The position numbers were made by a program, and so were the translations under genes. A model generated the notes under the pieces. It did no database searches. It worked only from the letters and a program-made list of their open reading frames with translations, and was not told the origin of the DNA. Of a DNA stretch of 64,000 bases, positions 53,800 to 62,440 are shown in pieces. The DNA is taken from assembly GCF_005503145.1 (NCBI RefSeq), contig NZ_SCNV01000032.1:1-64000 (forward strand), written 5' to 3'. Each line of letters begins with the position of its first letter. The first letter of the stretch is position 1. The DNA is from Burkholderia sp. 4M9327F10. Lineage in GTDB: Bacteria > Pseudomonadota > Gammaproteobacteria > Burkholderiales > Burkholderiaceae.

Positions 53800-54657
53800 T
53801 CACAACAACGGCAATGTAAGCCTGATGTGCTGCGCGAATACTGTGGTCAGGTGAGCGGGACGCTTCCGCTCGAACTTCAGCGTGATGCCTATGCTGGGCA
53901 ACGGTGGGAGCGCAGGATCGCCATTGAGTATGGTGAGATCCGCAGCGACGGCCGTCTGCGTGATGACAGCAAACGCCTGTCCCGAGCGGACCAGTGCCGT
54001 GAGACCGGCAAGACTGCTGCTCGCATAGGCGATGCGGTAAGCCCTGCCTGCGCGTTGCAACGCTTCGCAGGCCGCCACATGGTCAAGCGTGTCCGGATCG
54101 GAAAGCGCCAGCGGCAAAGGGTCGAAATGCGCGGAATCCAGTCCCGGATAGCCCACCCAGACCAGCGGTTCGCGGCGAATGATGTCGTCACCCGGAGCGT
54201 CCTCCGGTAACGAGATCATGGCAAGGTCCAGCGCATGCATGTCCAGTTGTTCCAGCAATCGCGGGGTGGGCGCGCAAATCACCTCCACCAGCGCATGCGG
54301 GTGCTGGCTCGAGAACTGGCGCAGCAAGTGCGGGAGAAAGACCGCGGCGTAATCGTCCGGGCAGCCGAAGCGGATTGTCCCCGACAACCCTTTGCCCGAA
54401 AGATCCGCCATCGCCTCGTCGTGCAACCGCAGAATGCGTTGAGCGTGGATCAACAGACGTTCACCGGGATTCGTCAGCACGACCCCACGCCCCGTGCGCT
54501 GGAACAGCGGTTGATCGACGATTTCTTCAAGCCGCTTCATCTGCTGGCTCAGCGCGGACTGCGTCCGGCCGACCCGGTCGGCCGCACGACTCAGCGCCCG
54601 AACCTCGGCAATGACGATAAACGACCGCAGCAGATCGATTTCGAGTGAAAGACTCAA
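53800..54657 (-). CDS. dgdR: LysR-type regulator DgdR of dialkylglycine decarboxylase
   Basis: A 285-residue LTTR with HTH (FIVIAEVRALSRAADRVGRTQSALSQQMKRLEEIVDQPLFQRTGRG) and an effector domain. It is divergent from dgdA; in Burkholderia cepacia the gene in this position is dgdR, the regulator of dgdA. The apparent start is TTG at 54657 with no clear ribosome site, so the exact N-terminus is uncertain. The name is by position and family. Confidence 0.8.
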   Translation of the reverse strand: MSLSLEIDLLRSFIVIAEVRALSRAADRVGRTQSALSQQMKRLEEIVDQPLFQRTGRGVVLTNPGERLLIHAQRILRLHDEAMADLSGKGLSGTIRFGCPDDYAAVFLPHLLRQFSSQHPHALVEVICAPTPRLLEQLDMHALDLAMISLPEDAPGDDIIRREPLVWVGYPGLDSAHFDPLPLALSDPDTLDHVAACEALQRAGRAYRIAYASSSLAGLTALVRSGQAFAVITQTAVAADLTILNGDPALPPLPSIGITLKFERKRPAHLTTVFAQHIRLTLPLL

Positions 54658-54762
54658 GATATTAGGCTCGTTTCTAGCTTCGATAAGAAGTATTCGATTC
54701 TATGAAAGCAGAGAGCCCTCTAGACTGCAAGGTATTCCCGCCCTCAGCCAAGGAGAAGCAAG

Positions 54763-56064
54763 GTGTCCCTCAACCATGACGCAAGCTTTTGGCGCAACGC
54801 CAGGCAGCACCTGATCCGCTATGGCGGCACCTTCGAGCCGATGATCATCGAGCGCGCCCAGGGCAGCTTCGTTTATGACGCAGACGGCCGCGCGATCCTG
54901 GATTTCACCTCGGGCCAGATGAGCGCGGTGCTGGGGCACAGCCACCCGGAAATCGTGTCGGTCATCAACGAATACGCCGGCAAGCTCGACCACCTCTTCA
55001 GCGGGATGCTGTCGCGGCCGGTGGTCGAGCTGGCGACCCGCCTCGCCGACATTACGCCTGACGGGCTCGACCGGGCGCTGTTACTCAGTACCGGCGCGGA
55101 GTCGAACGAGGCCGCCATTCGCATGGCGAAGCTCGTCACGGGTAAATATGAAATCGTGGGTTTTGCGCAGTCCTGGCACGGCATGACGGGCGCTGCTGCC
55201 TCTGCAACCTACAGCGCCGGCCGCAAGGGCGTTGGCCCGGCAGCCGTCGGCTCGTTCGCGATCCCCGCCCCGTTCCTGTACCGTCCGCGTTTCGAACGCC
55301 ATGGCGCGTATGATTACCTGGCGGAGCTGGACTATGCCTTCGATCTCATCGATCGCCAGTCAAGCGGCAATCTCGCGGCTTTCATTGCCGAGCCGATCCT
55401 CAGTTCCGGCGGCATTATCGAACTGCCGGAAGGCTACATGGCGGCCCTCAAGCGCAAATGCGAAGAGCGCGGCATGCTGCTGATCCTCGATGAAGCGCAA
55501 ACCGGGGTGGGACGCACGGGCACGATGTTCGCGTGCCAGCGCGATGGTGTGACGCCCGACATTCTCACCCTGTCGAAAACGCTGGGCGCCGGTCTTCCGC
55601 TCGCGGCCGTCGTCACCTCGGCGCAGATAGAGGAGCGTGCTCATGAGTTGGGCTACCTGTTCTATACGACCCATGTGTCCGATCCGCTTCCGGCCGCGGT
55701 CGGTCTGCGCGTGCTCGATGTGGTCGAGAGCGAGGGTCTGGTCGCCCGTGCGAACCTGATGGGCGAGCGGCTCAGGCGCGGCCTGCTGGATCTGATGGAG
55801 CGCTTTGAATGCATCGGCGACATTCGCGGACGAGGGCTGCTTCTGGGTATGGAAATCGTCAAGGACCGCCGCACGAAGGAGCCGGCGGATGGGCTTGGCG
55901 CAAAGATCACCCGCGAGTGCATGAACCTGGGACTCAGCATGAACATCGTGCAGTTGCCTGGGATGGGCGGCGTGTTCCGCATCGCCCCGCCGTTGACCGT
56001 CCGCGAGGAGGAGATCGAGCTGGGCCTGGAACTGCTTGGGCGGGCGATCGAGCGTTCGGTGTAA
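54763..56064 (+). CDS. dgdA: 2,2-dialkylglycine decarboxylase
   Basis: A 433-residue PLP enzyme, the same length as the characterised Burkholderia cepacia enzyme (EC 4.1.1.64). It decarboxylates 2-aminoisobutyrate and transfers the amino group to pyruvate. All key residues occupy the published positions: Gln52, Trp138, Ser215, Asp243, Lys272 (Schiff base, LSKTLGAG) and Arg406 (FRIAPP). The start is GTG 54763, preceded by AAGGAG. Regulation is probably by the divergent DgdR. Function is very likely. Confidence 0.95.
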   Translation: MSLNHDASFWRNARQHLIRYGGTFEPMIIERAQGSFVYDADGRAILDFTSGQMSAVLGHSHPEIVSVINEYAGKLDHLFSGMLSRPVVELATRLADITPDGLDRALLLSTGAESNEAAIRMAKLVTGKYEIVGFAQSWHGMTGAAASATYSAGRKGVGPAAVGSFAIPAPFLYRPRFERHGAYDYLAELDYAFDLIDRQSSGNLAAFIAEPILSSGGIIELPEGYMAALKRKCEERGMLLILDEAQTGVGRTGTMFACQRDGVTPDILTLSKTLGAGLPLAAVVTSAQIEERAHELGYLFYTTHVSDPLPAAVGLRVLDVVESEGLVARANLMGERLRRGLLDLMERFECIGDIRGRGLLLGMEIVKDRRTKEPADGLGAKITRECMNLGLSMNIVQLPGMGGVFRIAPPLTVREEEIELGLELLGRAIERSV

Positions 56065-56127
56065 TTCCATCGCGGTATACTGGGCGGTCAACTCTAGTCT
56101 TTACAACCATAGACCGCCCAGCACCCC

Positions 56128-56802
56128 ATGCGCATCCTGCTCATCGAAGACGAAGCGGAACTGGCTTCGGCAATTGAGAACGCGCTGGGCAAGCGAAACA
56201 TCGCCGTCGATTGCGTGGCCAGCCTGAGCGAGGCACGCTACGCGATCCGGGAGTGTCAGTACAAGGTGGTGCTGCTCGACCGGTTCCTGCCCGATGGCGA
56301 CGGACTCAGCGTCATTCCCGATCTGCGCGCAGCCGCGCCGGGCATTCCCGTGATCGTATTGACCGCGGCCGGCGAAATCGCGGCGCGCGTCGAAGGGCTA
56401 GAGGCCGGCGCAGACGACTATCTCGTCAAGCCCTTCTCAATGGACGAGCTGACCGCGCGCCTGCGTGCGCTCGCGCGACGTGCGCCGGCCATACGGACGC
56501 AGAGAGTCACAGTGGGCGCGCTCGAAATCGATCTCGTCTCGCTCACCGCCACCGTTCGCGGAGAAGCGCTCGGCCTGCGAAAGCGCGAATTGCTGGCACT
56601 GCAAGCACTGGTCGAGCGCGCGGGCAAGACGGTGCAGCGCGATCAGTTGATCGCGCGTGTCTATGGCCTCGATGAGGACATCCAGTCGAACGCGCTGGAC
56701 GCTCATATCTCCCGGCTACGCAGCAAGCTTGCATTGCACGACGCCGGGGTCGAGATCCGGCCGGTTCGCGGCATTGGCTATCTGCTTTCCACAACTGAAT
56801 GA
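56128..56802 (+). CDS. OmpR/PhoB-family response regulator
   Basis: A 224-residue regulator: receiver with acidic pair EDEA, phospho-Asp51 (LLDRFLPDGDG) and Lys in YLVKPFSMDEL, then a winged-helix domain with AHISRLRSKL. Its stop overlaps the kinase start by four bases (ATGA, 56799-56802). No clear target site was seen. Confidence 0.9.
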   Translation: MRILLIEDEAELASAIENALGKRNIAVDCVASLSEARYAIRECQYKVVLLDRFLPDGDGLSVIPDLRAAAPGIPVIVLTAAGEIAARVEGLEAGADDYLVKPFSMDELTARLRALARRAPAIRTQRVTVGALEIDLVSLTATVRGEALGLRKRELLALQALVERAGKTVQRDQLIARVYGLDEDIQSNALDAHISRLRSKLALHDAGVEIRPVRGIGYLLSTTE

Positions 56803-58202
56803 GCTATCTCACGAATCTGTCAATCACGCAGCGCATTTCTTTCGCGCTGGTTGGAACCCTGTTAGCGGTTGCCGTTGCATCGGGACTGCTGACGCTCACC
56901 AACTTTCTGCAGTGGGATCTCTCCGGCTCCGTGATGGATCAACGCATCGACGGCGTCATCCTCGCAGCCGTGTCGCGCGCACCCGACGGTCATCTTGTCC
57001 TGCAACGCACGCCACAGCTCGAATCGCTCGAACGCACATCGCCAGGCTTGTGGTTTGTCGTGCGCGATCAGGGCGGCGACCAGGTGAGCACCGGTCGCGT
57101 CTCTGCGCCCTGTACGTCGGCAGTGGCCACGATGTCGCGTATTTACGGCGCCGACATCACGGATATCAATGAGCACGACAACCTCTCGTGCAAGATCAAG
57201 ACCATGCGCACCGAGCTGGGCGAAGTGCAAATCGCCTATGGCGGCGGTCCGCTGATGCGCGCCTGGGAAGGCGCCAGCCTCGCGGTGCTTCGATATCTGG
57301 AGCTGCCGTTTTTTCTTCCACTGCTGCTCATCAATATCGTCACCATTCCGATTGTCGTGGCATTGGCCCTGCGCAGACTGAAGGACGTCGTGCAGCTCGC
57401 GCGCTATGTCGACATTGACCGTCGCGGCCTGCGCCTGCCTGTCGACGGATTGCCGCGCGACATTGCGCCACTGGTACACGCGTTCAATGCTGCGCTCGAG
57501 CGCCTGGATGCCGGAAGGACGCAGCAGGACCGCTTCATTGCGAATGCTGCGCACGAACTGCGTACGCCGGTCGCCATCATCCGGGCACGCCTGGACGCGC
57601 TGGAGAACGGACCGCTGAAGGTGAAGCTCGAGCAGGACGTAGCGCGTCTTGGCGAACTGAGCGACGCGCTACTCGACCTCCAGGCACTCAAAAGCACGGC
57701 GCTGCGCATGGAACCGCTGAACCTCGTCGCCCTGGTCCGCGAAACCCTGGGCGATCTGGTACCCGTTGTCCTGAGCGCGGGTCACGACGTCGAATTTATC
57801 TGCGACAGCGAGCAATTCGACGTTTCCGGCGACGCCGCGTCACTACGACGCATCGTCGTCAATCTGGTGCAGAACGCGATCAGGCACGGCGGCGAGGCAA
57901 CCATGCTCACCGTGACCGTGAAGGCCGAGGCCGGCTACGTTCTCATGGAGTTTGCCGACACTGGCCCGGGCATCCCGCCTGCGTGGCGCGATCAGGTCTT
58001 CGAGTCTTTCTCACGTTACGCGCGCCACGGCTCAGGGGCGGGTCTCGGCCTGAGTATCGTGCGTGAGATCGCCATCATGCACGGCGGCCGTGCGACTTAT
58101 TTCGAACCGCCCAAGCACGGCACGGGCATTCGCGTGAGTCTGCCGCGCGCTGGGGCCAGCAAGGACGTTTTCGACCGCCACGGAAACGCCCTGCTTCAGT
58201 AA
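56799..58202 (+). CDS. Sensor histidine kinase
   Basis: A 467-residue kinase: TM1 about 14-36, a periplasmic sensor to about 165, TM2 about 171-192, HAMP, and phospho-His252 in NAAHELRTPVAII. The ATPase domain has NLVQNAIRHGG, DTGPGIP and GSGAGLGLSI. The sensor domain carries Cys105, His126 and Cys131, which could act as a redox or metal switch (inference). Translationally coupled to the regulator. Confidence 0.9.
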   Translation: MSYLTNLSITQRISFALVGTLLAVAVASGLLTLTNFLQWDLSGSVMDQRIDGVILAAVSRAPDGHLVLQRTPQLESLERTSPGLWFVVRDQGGDQVSTGRVSAPCTSAVATMSRIYGADITDINEHDNLSCKIKTMRTELGEVQIAYGGGPLMRAWEGASLAVLRYLELPFFLPLLLINIVTIPIVVALALRRLKDVVQLARYVDIDRRGLRLPVDGLPRDIAPLVHAFNAALERLDAGRTQQDRFIANAAHELRTPVAIIRARLDALENGPLKVKLEQDVARLGELSDALLDLQALKSTALRMEPLNLVALVRETLGDLVPVVLSAGHDVEFICDSEQFDVSGDAASLRRIVVNLVQNAIRHGGEATMLTVTVKAEAGYVLMEFADTGPGIPPAWRDQVFESFSRYARHGSGAGLGLSIVREIAIMHGGRATYFEPPKHGTGIRVSLPRAGASKDVFDRHGNALLQ

Positions 58203-58351
58203 GCCGCCTTCTCCGGACGCCCCGGACGCGCCGGGCGAGGGGCATTTGCGATGTTCCCGACGCCGATAATGTTCCGACAATGTTTCCCCGTCATCATCTT
58301 TCCTGACCGGCACCCGTGCGGGCCGGTCGCCGTGTTCTAGACAGGAAGGCA

Positions 58352-58447
58352 ATGATGCTGATCGTTGGGATGTTGATTGGATTCTTCGGAGGCCTCCTGT
58401 TGATGTACATGTTTGCTCTGTTGCACGTACACAGGATCAGATTGTGA
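58352..58447 (+). CDS. 31-residue single-pass membrane peptide
   Basis: ATG 58352 after AGGAAGGC. The peptide MMLIVGMLIGFFGGLLLMYMFALLHVHRIRL is one hydrophobic segment with a basic C-terminus (HVHRIRL). The stop TGA overlaps the start (GTGA) of the next gene by four bases, so the two are translationally coupled. Too short for usual gene calls. No family is recognised. Good ribosome site and coupling support it as real. Confidence 0.6.
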   Translation: MMLIVGMLIGFFGGLLLMYMFALLHVHRIRL

Positions 58448-58962
58448 ATATCCCCCGAATAGCAGGCCTGTGCCTGCCAGCCCTGCGTCTGCCCTCCACG
58501 GCTGGAGGGATCTGTGATCCCAGTGAATTGCCTCATGCCCTGCTGATTTTTACGCCCTTCGTCCTTCCGCAGGATGAGTCGCTGCCGCGGCCTTCGGAGG
58601 TGGACGAGTCCGCCATTGGAGGGCTCCAGGAACTCCTTGCGTTCGGTCAGCTATACAAGCAGTTCGAGTCGCAAAACATCCAGCTTTTCGGGGTCACCAC
58701 TCAATCCCCTGTGGTACAGAAGCTGGTAGGCGAGATATTGGGGCTGCCGTTTCCATTGCTGAGCGACTCGCAACGGGTTTTGTGCCAGCAACTGCAATTG
58801 CCCATGACAGCTCAAGGCCGGATCCCGCGCAACCGTCCGATTGTCATTGAGGTACGCGATGGGAGCGTGGCGTATGTTTGGGATCCGCTTGCTTCGCCAG
58901 GTCATTGCGCAACGCTGATTCTCCGGCATTTATCGAGCGATACTGTTCCCCGGCTGGCTTGA
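58444..58962 (+). CDS. Peroxiredoxin-like thioredoxin-fold protein lacking the catalytic cysteine
   Basis: A 172-residue protein, GTG start overlapping the upstream micro-protein stop. The thioredoxin-fold pattern of AhpC/TSA peroxiredoxins is visible (LPSTAGGICDPSELPHALLIFTPFVLPQDESL; IQLFGVTTQSPVVQKLVGEILGLPFPLLSDSQRVLCQQLQLP; RPIVIEVRDGSVAYVWDP). The peroxidatic Cys, expected in a TPxC-like TPFVLP context, is absent. It therefore probably lacks classical peroxidase activity. Fold assignment is by pattern only. Confidence 0.65.
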   Translation: MNIPRIAGLCLPALRLPSTAGGICDPSELPHALLIFTPFVLPQDESLPRPSEVDESAIGGLQELLAFGQLYKQFESQNIQLFGVTTQSPVVQKLVGEILGLPFPLLSDSQRVLCQQLQLPMTAQGRIPRNRPIVIEVRDGSVAYVWDPLASPGHCATLILRHLSSDTVPRLA

Positions 58963-58989
58963 CGAAGCCGCTCCAGCAAGCACCTCTGT

Positions 58990-59007
58990 GAGAAGCCGTC
59001 GCTTCTC
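58990..59007. repeat. Short hairpin after peroxiredoxin-like gene
   Basis: GAGAAGC (58990-58996), CGTC, GCTTCTC (59001-59007): perfect 7-bp stem with a 4-nt loop, 28 bases after the stop. No T-tract follows, so a terminator is possible but unproven. Confidence 0.35.
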
Positions 59008-59241
59008 GAGATCATCCGGCCGTTATCAGCGGGGAATCCGGTCGCAATCCAAGACCAGATTGCGCAAGACAATACAAGCATTGGCAGGCGCCGTTTTCGT
59101 ATGCTGAGTGTGCGGTGACGAATCATCGCGATCAGGCCGAAGCGGAAGCATCAATTAGCCGCTTCGAATCCTGACTTCGGAGCGGCGGTCAATCGTCAGA
59201 CTCCGGAGAATCAATACTCCCATTCAATTCGGAGAACCTGC

Positions 59242-59571
59242 ATGGCCGACTACAAAATGACCACCCTGGTTGCCGGTGCTTTCGCTACGGCTCTCGCCGT
59301 GATCGCCAACCCGGCGAGTGCACAGGAATTCACTGACGCGCAGAAAAAGATTCAGGCCGAGCACACCGCGCTCGTCAAATCCGGCAAGGTCGAACCGTGC
59401 TTCGGCACGGCGCTGAAAGGACAGAACGACTGCTACGCGGGCGCAGGCACGACCTGCGCGGGAACCAGTTCCGAAGACTACCAGGGCAACGCATTCCGGC
59501 TCGTACCCAAGGGCACCTGCGTGAGCATCTCCACTCCGAAGGGTCCGGGCAGCCTTTCTCCCAAGGCCTGA
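59242..59571 (+). CDS. bufA1: Bufferin precursor, DUF2282 (BufA1-type)
   Basis: A 109-residue secreted precursor. The signal peptide covers residues 1-27 (ASA-QE). The mature part has four cysteines: Cys53 (VEPCFG), Cys64 (QNDCYAG), Cys72 (TTCAGTSS) and Cys93 (KGTCVS), in the typical DUF2282 order. Bufferins are ribosomal peptides whose cysteines are modified by an MNIO enzyme to 5-thiooxazoles and which bind copper in the periplasm. The gene heads the operon; the next is the MNIO enzyme. The start ATG 59242 follows GGAGAA. Copper-buffer role by family; not tested here. Confidence 0.88.
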   Translation: MADYKMTTLVAGAFATALAVIANPASAQEFTDAQKKIQAEHTALVKSGKVEPCFGTALKGQNDCYAGAGTTCAGTSSEDYQGNAFRLVPKGTCVSISTPKGPGSLSPKA

Positions 59572-59638
59572 TCTGCTTCGACATCCGGGTCTCGCAAGAG
59601 GCCCGGGCCGGCTGTATCACCCATCTCGTCGACCGGAC

Positions 59639-60580
59639 ATGTCAGATTCGTCGCCTTTCCCCGGCCACCGCAGCTTACCTGCTCGCGCGGGCGTTGGCCT
59701 TAAAGCGGAACATTGCCGCGCGATTCTCGAGGCCAAACCGGATATCGGTTTCTTTGAGGTGCATGCCGAAAATTACATGGGTGCGGGCGGGCCGCCTCAC
59801 CGCTTCCTGACTGCGATTCGTGACATCTATCCGTTATCCATTCACGGCGTGGGCCTGTCGATTGGCGGTAGCCGTCCGCTCGATCCGGCTCATCTTGGAC
59901 GCTTGCAAACCCTCCTCGCGCGCTATGCACCCGGGCTGTTCTCCGAGCATCTCGCCTGGTCGAGCCACGATTGCGGCTTTCTCAACGATCTGCTGCCGGT
60001 GCCGTATACCACGCAAAGTCTCGCCCGCGTCGTGGCGCATATCGACCACGCGCAGGAGGCACTCGGCCGCCAGATCCTGCTCGAGAATCCCTCGACCTAC
60101 GTCGCTTTCGAACAAAGTACCTACAGGGAGGTCGATTTCATTGCCACCGTCGTGCGACGCACGGGCTGCGGTCTTCTGCTCGACGTCAACAACGCGTACG
60201 TTGCGTCGGTCAACCAGCAATGGGACCCGCTTTCGTATATCGATGCGTATCCGCTCCACGCGGTGCAACAGATTCATCTGGCCGGTCACGCGCGGCAGTC
60301 GGATGATAGAGGGCGTCCGCTCCTCATCGATACGCACGACCGTCGCGTCACCGACGATGTATGGAACCTGTTTGCCCGGACCGTACGCACAACCGGCCCA
60401 CTCCCCACCCTGATCGAATGGGACACCAATCTGCCGGACTGGAGCGTTCTTGCAGCAGAAGCCGCGCGCGCCGAGGCAATCATGCAAACGGCGGCACACT
60501 CCGGCGGTGCTGAACCCGACGCCAGCCCGCCGCCCTATACCACTGCGCCTCATCAGCCAAGCGAGGTATCCATCCCATGA
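59639..60580 (+). CDS. bufB: MNIO-family bufferin maturation enzyme (DUF692)
   Basis: A 313-residue multinuclear non-haem iron-dependent oxidase on a TIM-barrel. Metal-ligand residues typical of the family are visible: FFEVHAEN (Glu40, His42, Glu44), SIHGVG (His69), LLENPSTY (Glu149), LLDVNNAY (Asp182, Asn184), IHLAGH (His213, His217), DTHD (Asp231, His233) and LIEWDTN (Glu260, Asp262). It would modify the bufferin cysteines. Its stop overlaps the next start by four bases. Good confidence in family and role. Confidence 0.92.
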   Translation: MSDSSPFPGHRSLPARAGVGLKAEHCRAILEAKPDIGFFEVHAENYMGAGGPPHRFLTAIRDIYPLSIHGVGLSIGGSRPLDPAHLGRLQTLLARYAPGLFSEHLAWSSHDCGFLNDLLPVPYTTQSLARVVAHIDHAQEALGRQILLENPSTYVAFEQSTYREVDFIATVVRRTGCGLLLDVNNAYVASVNQQWDPLSYIDAYPLHAVQQIHLAGHARQSDDRGRPLLIDTHDRRVTDDVWNLFARTVRTTGPLPTLIEWDTNLPDWSVLAAEAARAEAIMQTAAHSGGAEPDASPPPYTTAPHQPSEVSIP

Positions 60581-61554
60581 GCCAAAGAAAAGTTCTTGTC
60601 TACTACGCGTGGAGCCGGCCCGGCGAGAATGGCGCACCGCTCCATGTGATCGAGGATCGCTTCCCCGCGCTGTTCGAAAGTCGCAGGATGGGCTTTCCGA
60701 GATTCCACGAATATGCCGACCCGGACCGCTTCGACCAGAGCATCGCGGGATTTCTCGATCACATCATGAAGCGCAACTTCACCGCGTTCATTGAACTGGC
60801 GGCGGAACTCACTGGGCAAGCGGTCAGGACCATCGAGCGGGTTGCGGACGATGGGACGCTCACACCGCTCGACGCGGGCACGCTCGAAGGCGTCGATACC
60901 CTGATCGCGATCAGCTTCGACTCGCTGCGCACGGCTCAAAAGGCCGACAGTGGCGAAATCGAGGCGGTTCGGGCGTTCCTGGCGCACGCTGACCACCTCG
61001 CTTTTGTCTGCCCGCACCACGACATCGGCGATGTCGATAGTATCGGTGAAAGCGACCCGTTGCAGCGCCAGACGGTGGAGTTCGAACACCACGGCGACAA
61101 GACCATTCCGCCTCGGCAACGGTTCGGCGGCTTCGCCCGCTCATTGCTCGCGGGTCTCGGCGTGCCAGTCGAAAACCGCTTCGGACTGCGGCCCCGAGCG
61201 GAACCGGACGGCTCCCCGTCGCCGGTCGAAATTGACCAGGGCCTCGACCGCCTTGGCATCCTGAAGCACGTCGACACGTTCAATCTGCACCCGCATCTGC
61301 CGCAACTGGAACGTCTCGGCGACGCAGTCGACAAACTCGACGTCCTCGCTCGCCAGCGTATCGACCTTGGCGCTCCGCCCCATCCTTTTACGCTTGAACG
61401 ATCGACATTCGATGCCCTTCTGCAATCGCGTCCGGACGCGTTCAACGGCACCCTGCTCGTGAGCGACACGACGCTTTGGAGTTCGACGGCCGGTGGTGTC
61501 GACAGCCTGCGTCAGTTGTGGACGAATGTCGTGCAGCGACCGTTGCGCTCATGA
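60577..61554 (+). CDS. Unrecognised 325-residue protein in bufferin operon
   Basis: The ATG overlaps the MNIO stop by four bases (ATGA). No family is recognised. It has no signal peptide or membrane segment, so it is probably cytosolic. It is rich in His: PRFHEY (41-46), CPHHDIGD (145-152), EHHGD (170-174), NLHPHLP (236-242). The alternation around 102-150 (LEGVDTLIAISFDSLRT, EIEAVRAFLAHADHLAFVCPHHDIG) resembles a Rossmann/GATase-like fold, which is a weak guess. It is placed between the MNIO enzyme and its DUF2063 partner, so a role in bufferin maturation or metal handling is inferred. Confidence 0.75.
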   Translation: MSQRKVLVYYAWSRPGENGAPLHVIEDRFPALFESRRMGFPRFHEYADPDRFDQSIAGFLDHIMKRNFTAFIELAAELTGQAVRTIERVADDGTLTPLDAGTLEGVDTLIAISFDSLRTAQKADSGEIEAVRAFLAHADHLAFVCPHHDIGDVDSIGESDPLQRQTVEFEHHGDKTIPPRQRFGGFARSLLAGLGVPVENRFGLRPRAEPDGSPSPVEIDQGLDRLGILKHVDTFNLHPHLPQLERLGDAVDKLDVLARQRIDLGAPPHPFTLERSTFDALLQSRPDAFNGTLLVSDTTLWSSTAGGVDSLRQLWTNVVQRPLRS

Positions 61555-61561
61555 GGACGAG

Positions 61562-62440
61562 ATGACATCCTGTCAACCCGCTCGAACCGCACCGCTATCG
61601 CAGGCCCATCATGCGCATGCAGCAAGCCTTCCCGGCGGCTACCCGCATGACTGGCAGGAGAACTTCGCGGCCGCGCTACTGAATCCGGCGATGCCGATCC
61701 CGCACGGCGTCGTCGGTCCGAATCGCGAACGCGACGTCAGGCGCTTCAATGTCTATCGGAACAATATCTTTGCCGGCCTGATCGACGCGCTCAAAGCGGC
61801 GTTTCCTGCGGTGTGCCGTATCGTCGGCGACGAGTTCTTTGCGGCAATGGCGCGCATCCATGTCGCACTCGAACCACCGGTCTCGCCCGTCATGCTCGAA
61901 TATGGGGCAACGTTCGCCGCATTCATTGAAGCGTTCGAGCCGGCGAAAAGCGTGCCGTATCTGGCTGACGTCGCGCGGCTCGAACGCGCATGGGTGGAGG
62001 CGTATCACGCAGAGGAATCGGCCCCCATCGCGCTTGACCAGCTTGGCGCCATCCAGGCATCGTGCCTTCCAGAGCTCAGGCTGACGCTGCATCCATCGCT
62101 TCGCGTGGTGCGCTCGCCATTTCCGGTCGTCGACCTGTGGCGGATGAACCTCGATGGCGGCAGCCCCGCTGCAATCGATATTTTTCGCGGCGGCGAGCAG
62201 GCCCTCGTCATCCGGCCCGACGCCGAAGTCGAGGTTCGAACGGTGACGGCCGGCGCGGCGACTTTTATCCAGTGTCTCGCGGGCGGCGCGTCGGTGGCGG
62301 TATCCACATCGTCCGCACAGGACGCAGATCCGGGCTTCAGTCTGGCGCACGTGCTCGGCCAACTGTTCACTGTCGACGCAATCATCGGATGGCGCCTCGA
62401 AGACAGATCGGGCTATTTGCCGTTTGCGAGGGATGCATGA
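61562..62440 (+). CDS. bufC: BufC-type DUF2063 partner of the MNIO enzyme
   Basis: A 292-residue protein. The DUF2063 region (WQENFAAALLNPAMPIPHGVVGPNRERDVRRFNVYRNNIFAGLIDALKAAFPAVCRIVGDEFFAAMARIHVALEPP, about 30-110) has the RFNVYRNN signature; a C-terminal domain follows. In MNIO systems this partner binds the precursor leader and the enzyme. Start ATG 61562, 7 bases after the preceding stop; its end overlaps the DoxX start in ATGA. Confidence 0.85.
   Translation: MTSCQPARTAPLSQAHHAHAASLPGGYPHDWQENFAAALLNPAMPIPHGVVGPNRERDVRRFNVYRNNIFAGLIDALKAAFPAVCRIVGDEFFAAMARIHVALEPPVSPVMLEYGATFAAFIEAFEPAKSVPYLADVARLERAWVEAYHAEESAPIALDQLGAIQASCLPELRLTLHPSLRVVRSPFPVVDLWRMNLDGGSPAAIDIFRGGEQALVIRPDAEVEVRTVTAGAATFIQCLAGGASVAVSTSSAQDADPGFSLAHVLGQLFTVDAIIGWRLEDRSGYLPFARDA

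Noticed and set aside
60577..61554. ThuA or DUF4350 (GATase-like) identity for the unknown bufferin-operon protein
   Set aside because: Only a loose strand-helix pattern resembles that fold; no defining motif was found, so it is left unassigned.
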